Of a stretch of 64,000 nt of DNA, positions 59,539 to 64,000 are shown piece after piece. Each line of letters opens with the position of its first letter. Within the stretch, counting starts at the first letter, position 1. Both the position numbers and the translations under genes were made by a program. The stretch is from Solanum dulcamara (taxonomy: Eukaryota; Streptophyta; Magnoliopsida; Solanales; Solanaceae), in NCBI RefSeq assembly GCF_947179165.1, contig NC_077238.1:36135793-36199792 (forward strand), read 5' to 3'. Under the pieces are notes generated by a model that saw only the letters and a list, made by a program, of their open reading frames with translations, was not told the DNA's origin and made no database searches.

Positions 59539-62193
59539 ATGATAATGCTTGCAATAATGTGCGGGGCACTCAACTTAGCTTCAAATTTACCTTAGCGTTG
59601 TCTTACGAGTCTTTATGTTTTGCCTTGCCCTTTCCTTTGTTAGCTTGCAACTGGCATAGGGGCAGATCTTTAGTTCTACTACGACCCTGTCCTCCCCCTT
59701 TTTTTTTGTTGGTCACTTTGATTTAACTTCTCCTATTATATTCACCCCTTTTTGTACGCACCCATTTATTATGGTGGGATGCTGAGTAGTGCTAAAGTTA
59801 GTTCATATAGTGACCTTCAGAGCCGCTTTGAGTTTTTGTCTATTATTAGCTGGCATAGTTTTAAAGGAATTTGACATATAAGCTTGCCTATCCTATAGCA
59901 ACCAGCTAGTCCTGTCCGTCTTATTCAAACCATTTCACAATTTTCCTTACCCCCACTTGTAATTTTCTTGACACATTTTCGTGTCATTCTTTACCTTTAC
60001 AAGGATATGAGAAGGTTTTCAACTTAACCTAAGAGATATGTTAGCGTTGTCCCACTCATCCCACCTTGTCACACTTTTTTCTTTTCCTCTATTCACTTTG
60101 TGTTCTTCTCATTTTCTACCACAGAAGGCTTTCTACTCCTTTTTCTTTGGTTATTTATTTATCGCAACATCATTTGCGACTAACTCTATAGCCAATATTT
60201 TGGCTTTTGGTCTAGCATGCTGTCATTATCCATCATAATGTCTCTTGAGTTATTTGATATCTTTTCATGGTTACATTTTTTATTTTTATACGTAGCCACC
60301 TTTTAATGTTATGTCATTCAGGGTCTCATCAAAACTTCTTAACTCCATTTTTCATACCATTGTAACTTCTATCTAATTACTGGTGGCTTTCAGACCTTTC
60401 TAACTTGGTTTAGCAAGGGATCTTATTGTAGTTTAAACATCTGTCTCAAGCATGTTGCCCTATCAATTGTCTCCATCTTACCCTTGCAGTTCTCTCACTT
60501 GCTTCCCCCCTTTAGAGGGTACTTATACTTTTACCTGCTTATACCTTTCTCTATCTCTCTAGGCTTAGTGTCAAATTTGTCCGGTCTCCTTCCCCAGTCT
60601 ACTTAGTACTGCATTATGTCCCCATTTTTTCCGTACATTTTATAACCTGATTATCCACTTACGGAACCTTGGCTAAATCACAAAGCAACTGGAACCTTTC
60701 CATATATAATACGACATCTTCTCTATTAATTTATACTTAAGTAATGGGACTTGTGGAACAACCCGTGTAAGGCCACATTTTACTTCTCTTCATTAAAATT
60801 TAACTAGTTCTTGTAGTCGTTCCAATTTCAATTAGGCGGTGCTAGTATTCCGACAATAACTGTTCAAGGTTCTTTTGAAATAATACTTTTACCCCAACCT
60901 ATATCCTTTATTCCTTGGGGTGAATGTAGGTTACACCAATTATTCCTTAAGTTTGTCGTCCTCGTCCCTTAAGGGTTCCACTATTTTTGGGGCGACGTTG
61001 TGTACACGCGTCATTTCTTTATATATTACGCTCCATGCTCTTAATTTGTACTCAACACAGGCTTTTAACTTAGTCAACGTATACTAAGTGTGCCTTACTA
61101 GTGGTCCTACTTTATCCTATTATAATTGGATCACAACATTCAATTCATACTTAGATATCCCTTTTTTAGTTCGTACTCACATTCAGTTCCTGACATCTCT
61201 TTGATGTGCTTCTATCCGAAGCTCTTCTCCCAATTAGTCGGTGGAGGACTATCAACTTTTATCGTAAACCATTTTCCAACCATTGTTGGAAGAAACCGGA
61301 ATCTCTAAAACATCATAATACTGCTTTTAGTACTTGACCTACCTAGTCTCCTTCTGAGTTTATCCTCAAGTTATGAACAACTTATCAAATTTACAATTAG
61401 GAGTTGAGGGCTTGGTACTTTTAGAAAGAGTGAAGCTCAATTATTGGATATCCTACCCTTCAACCTAAGCTTCTTTTTTCTTTCTACAGCACCATTACGG
61501 CTGGAGATACTGCGGTCCGAACTGTACTGCTTAGACAGACTTTTGGTTTTCTGAAATATACTTCCTCAAGTAAAAAAGGTGTCCCTTATTGACAACCTAA
61601 AGGGTACCTCTTACAGCTTTAGTTAACCATAATGGGGGTACTTGGTATCAACCTCCAAGACATATTATGACTCTATGTTTCATTCCCTTTTCTTGTTTTA
61701 GGAAAATTTCGGCAGAGTTTCCTCTATACTCATTACTTATCCCAAAACCTGCACGCAGAAAATACCAACAATGTCTCACAGAGCCAACACATATATATAT
61801 ATATTCATATCATATCACAACCACACAGGGATTTCAATATCACCTCATATCCCAGCCACACAGGACTTTCAATATCAACAATAGTATAAAAATAATGAAC
61901 TTACCTCATATGTCCTTTGAACTTTATCTTCTGTACCTTTACTTTACTTTCCTACGTGCTTCGTAATATCCCATGTCATAAATTACTTCCTTTGGTTGAT
62001 GTCGTCCTTCTGTTAAGATCTAAGGTTAGTATAAGACATTGTCTTATGACTCAGATCTATAGCACAATCTCAGATGTAAAAGAAAGGTAACATCCTTAAT
62101 GCCCTGTAGCTTCCTGTTTATGGATGTGGCACGTAACACATCGATACACAAGATTCTACTAGACACAGTCTATAGATAATCCAAGGATGAACT
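59539..62193 (-). other. E3 internal region, no gag recognised
   Basis: Mostly unassigned. From about 61700 to 62193 it matches (in reverse) the E2 leader region 31346-31920, including the imperfectly repeated cctgtgtggctg words and ctgcgtgcag acceptor-like site. No protein family could be read in 59540-61690. Confidence 0.5.
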
Positions 62194-62205
62194 GCTCTGA
62201 TACCA
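62194..62205 (-). other. Primer binding site of E3 (tRNA-iMet)
   Basis: Minus reading tggtatcagagc, perfect core, four bases (gaag) after the LTR end. Confidence 0.9.
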
Positions 62206-62209
62206 CTTC

Positions 62210-64000
62210 TGTCATGACCCACCCCATAGGCCGCGACTGGGGTCTGACCTGGACCCCCCGTATACCGAACTATCAATTGTGGTCAAATTAAACTGTAAAT
62301 AAAACAATATCATGTAACAGAGCCCCATTGGGGGATAACATTTTCATAAAACTGTAGCCCTTTTCGTTTGTGTCGTAACATGAAAGGGCATGCAAGCCGA
62401 CAAGGTTGACATAACATAATAACATATACCATACATCATGTAGACCCAGCTGAATCAAATTGATATACACAACACACATATACATATCTGTAGACCTCTA
62501 ATAATATTAATAATGACATATGATGGGACAGGGCCCCCTCCGTACCCTTGAATAACAAAAAAATACTATACATCAACGGCTAGTGCCAAAAACTAGGCTT
62601 TGATACAATAGAGCCTCCTCCAGCTGAGCTGAGTGGAATCCTAAGCTGATGGACTTCTAAAACCTATATCTGTACCTGCGGGCATGAAATGCAGCCCTCC
62701 AAGAAAAGAGGGTCAGTATGACATATGTACTGAGTATGTCAAATATAACATAATAAAACTAGAGGTATACCCAAAATAAAGAAGCAGGGGAACAAATTAT
62801 AAAATTAAAAGCCTGTACCTGTACTCTGTGAATTACAAAAACATGCATGTTCAAATTATATCATATAGCCGGCCCTATCAGGTATCCGGTGGATACACCT
62901 ATAAGATCATCACAACCCAGTGCCATCACCACCTTATTGCAACACATCATCATATATATATACATACGTATCCTGGCCCTCTAGTGAGGGGCTCGGTGGA
63001 CAATGTAGTAAATTATGCACGATTACTATTCTCGTCCTGGGACTCGGTAGAAGAAGTGTTACAGTATACACAAGTAGAGTAGTGAGCAACTATATGCAGT
63101 TTAAATCATTATTAGAGACTCAATAGAATAAGAAAGTTAAGCTTTTGTTTGAGAACCCGAATAACGGTGTAGTCATGTCGAGTGTCCTCTAAATGCCATT
63201 ATGGACTGCCTTAAAAGTAATCTTGGGGACCCTAGATATGTATTAACATAAGGCCAAATCATTTATGGAATCAAAAATACTTAGTCTCATATAGTACTTA
63301 AGACTTGCAGTCTGTATATTTGGTACCTTTTTAACATATAGAAGTTTCTAGGGAAATGGTTAAACTACTATCAGAGTTCGATATACAAAAGTAAATAGAA
63401 GATGTTAAGAATGGAGTTACTCCGGAGCTCACATCATATTTAACTTACAACTAAGACATGTCAGAAAAGAAAGAGAGTAAACTCTATATAGTTTGTACTT
63501 TCCTTCAGGTGGTCATTATATACATATCTCGTACCCGGCCCATCCTGGGGCTCGGTGAACAACTATGGCATCATAATCTCATTTTCATACCAAGTACATA
63601 TCAATATAAAGGAAAGGTAGTTTCCCATACACTACCCTTTAGCACGTAGAAGCCTTAACAGGCAATGCTCAATTCTTGTAGGGGTGTTCACACCTAACTG
63701 TAGTTAGGAATTATGAGGCGTACCTAGAGTTTTGGGAATGAAATTATCCCCACATTCCACATACAATTAACTCAAGTCTAATACTTTCCAAAAGGAAAGA
63801 AAGATAGATGTACGTAGTTATACCAAAACATGCCAAGAGAAAGCTTTCCATACCTCGTAAGAGTTACTCGTTGTCATGTTTGCCTCATCATCTTTTGAAC
63901 CTATTCAACATGAAAGTAATACGAATATTAACTACTCAGGACTTTCCAGCACCTTCAGTTGCACCTTAGTATTCATGGAATCTATTTTCTTGTCCGTTTC
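62210..64000 (-). repeat. E3 5' LTR, partial
   Basis: Matches 54839 onward of the 3' LTR, from tgtcatgaccc; continues beyond the window edge. It keeps the segment at about 62730-62830 that the 3' LTR has lost. Confidence 0.9.

Larger units (their letters stand above)
54839..64000 (-). mobile_element. E3: minus-strand chromovirus relative, runs off the window
   Basis: The 3' LTR (54839-57941), polypurine tract, internal region, primer site (62194-62205) and the first part of the 5' LTR (62210 onward) follow in minus order. The LTRs and internal 5' part are clearly related to E1/E2. Left flank is ggtaa (54834-54838); the matching word would lie beyond base 64000. No gag, RT or RNase H is recognised; the integrase C-terminus and chromodomain survive only in scraps. 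Confidence 0.85.

Noticed and set aside
1..64000. tRNA genes, host protein genes, or a novel defence-type system
   Set aside because: Reading both strands gave no cloverleaf candidates beyond tRNA-complementary primer sites, and no multi-exon host gene or conserved non-transposon protein. All coding content traces to retroelements.

Overview
This is plant nuclear DNA from a repeat-filled, gene-poor region. I find no host gene that I can support. The family content points to Solanaceae (pepper, tomato, potato or tobacco relatives): chromodomain Ty3/gypsy elements with LTRs of about 3.1-3.7 kb, initiator-Met primer sites, and RTE-clade LINEs whose 3' end looks like the tail of the Au/TS SINEs. 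The genus cannot be fixed from the sequence alone. No long open frame belongs to anything but decayed transposon proteins.

Layout. 1-822 is a minus-strand chromovirus pol stump (E0). 823-2544 is AT-rich, unassigned, and ends in a primer-site-like motif. 2545-53707 is one 'master' LTR retrotransposon (M), about 10.6 kb before it was filled by later insertions; the 5-bp repeat CTATT flanks it at 2540-2544 and 53708-53712. Its 5' LTR (2545-17342) is split by element E1 (2819-14098). Its internal region (17343-27181) keeps a primer site and a broken gag, and carries a minus-strand LTR of family S (about 20434-27049), itself split by a nearly full-length RTE LINE. Its 3' LTR (27182-53707) is split by solo LTR L1 (27350-41702), which holds element E2 (27710-38502), and by an S-family LTR (44750-53027), which holds a 5'-truncated LINE and solo LTR L2. 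53708-54838 is flank with a retropepsin fragment. 54839-64000 is a minus-strand relative of E1/E2 (E3) that runs off the window.

E0, E1, L1, E2, L2 and E3 belong to one long-LTR chromovirus family, probably the Tekay/Del clade. None can move on its own: reverse transcriptase and RNase H are not recognisable in any of them, E1 keeps only gag, integrase and chromodomain remnants, and E2 and E3 lack a recognisable gag. The most unusual contents are 5S-rRNA-derived sequences inside all three long elements (sense in E1/E2, antisense in E3), LTR pairs that do not match each other in U3 (signs of recombination or conversion), a dense ACGTG-core (G-box/ABRE-like) cluster before the LTR TATA box, and an exact 50-bp tandem array inside both E1 LTRs.
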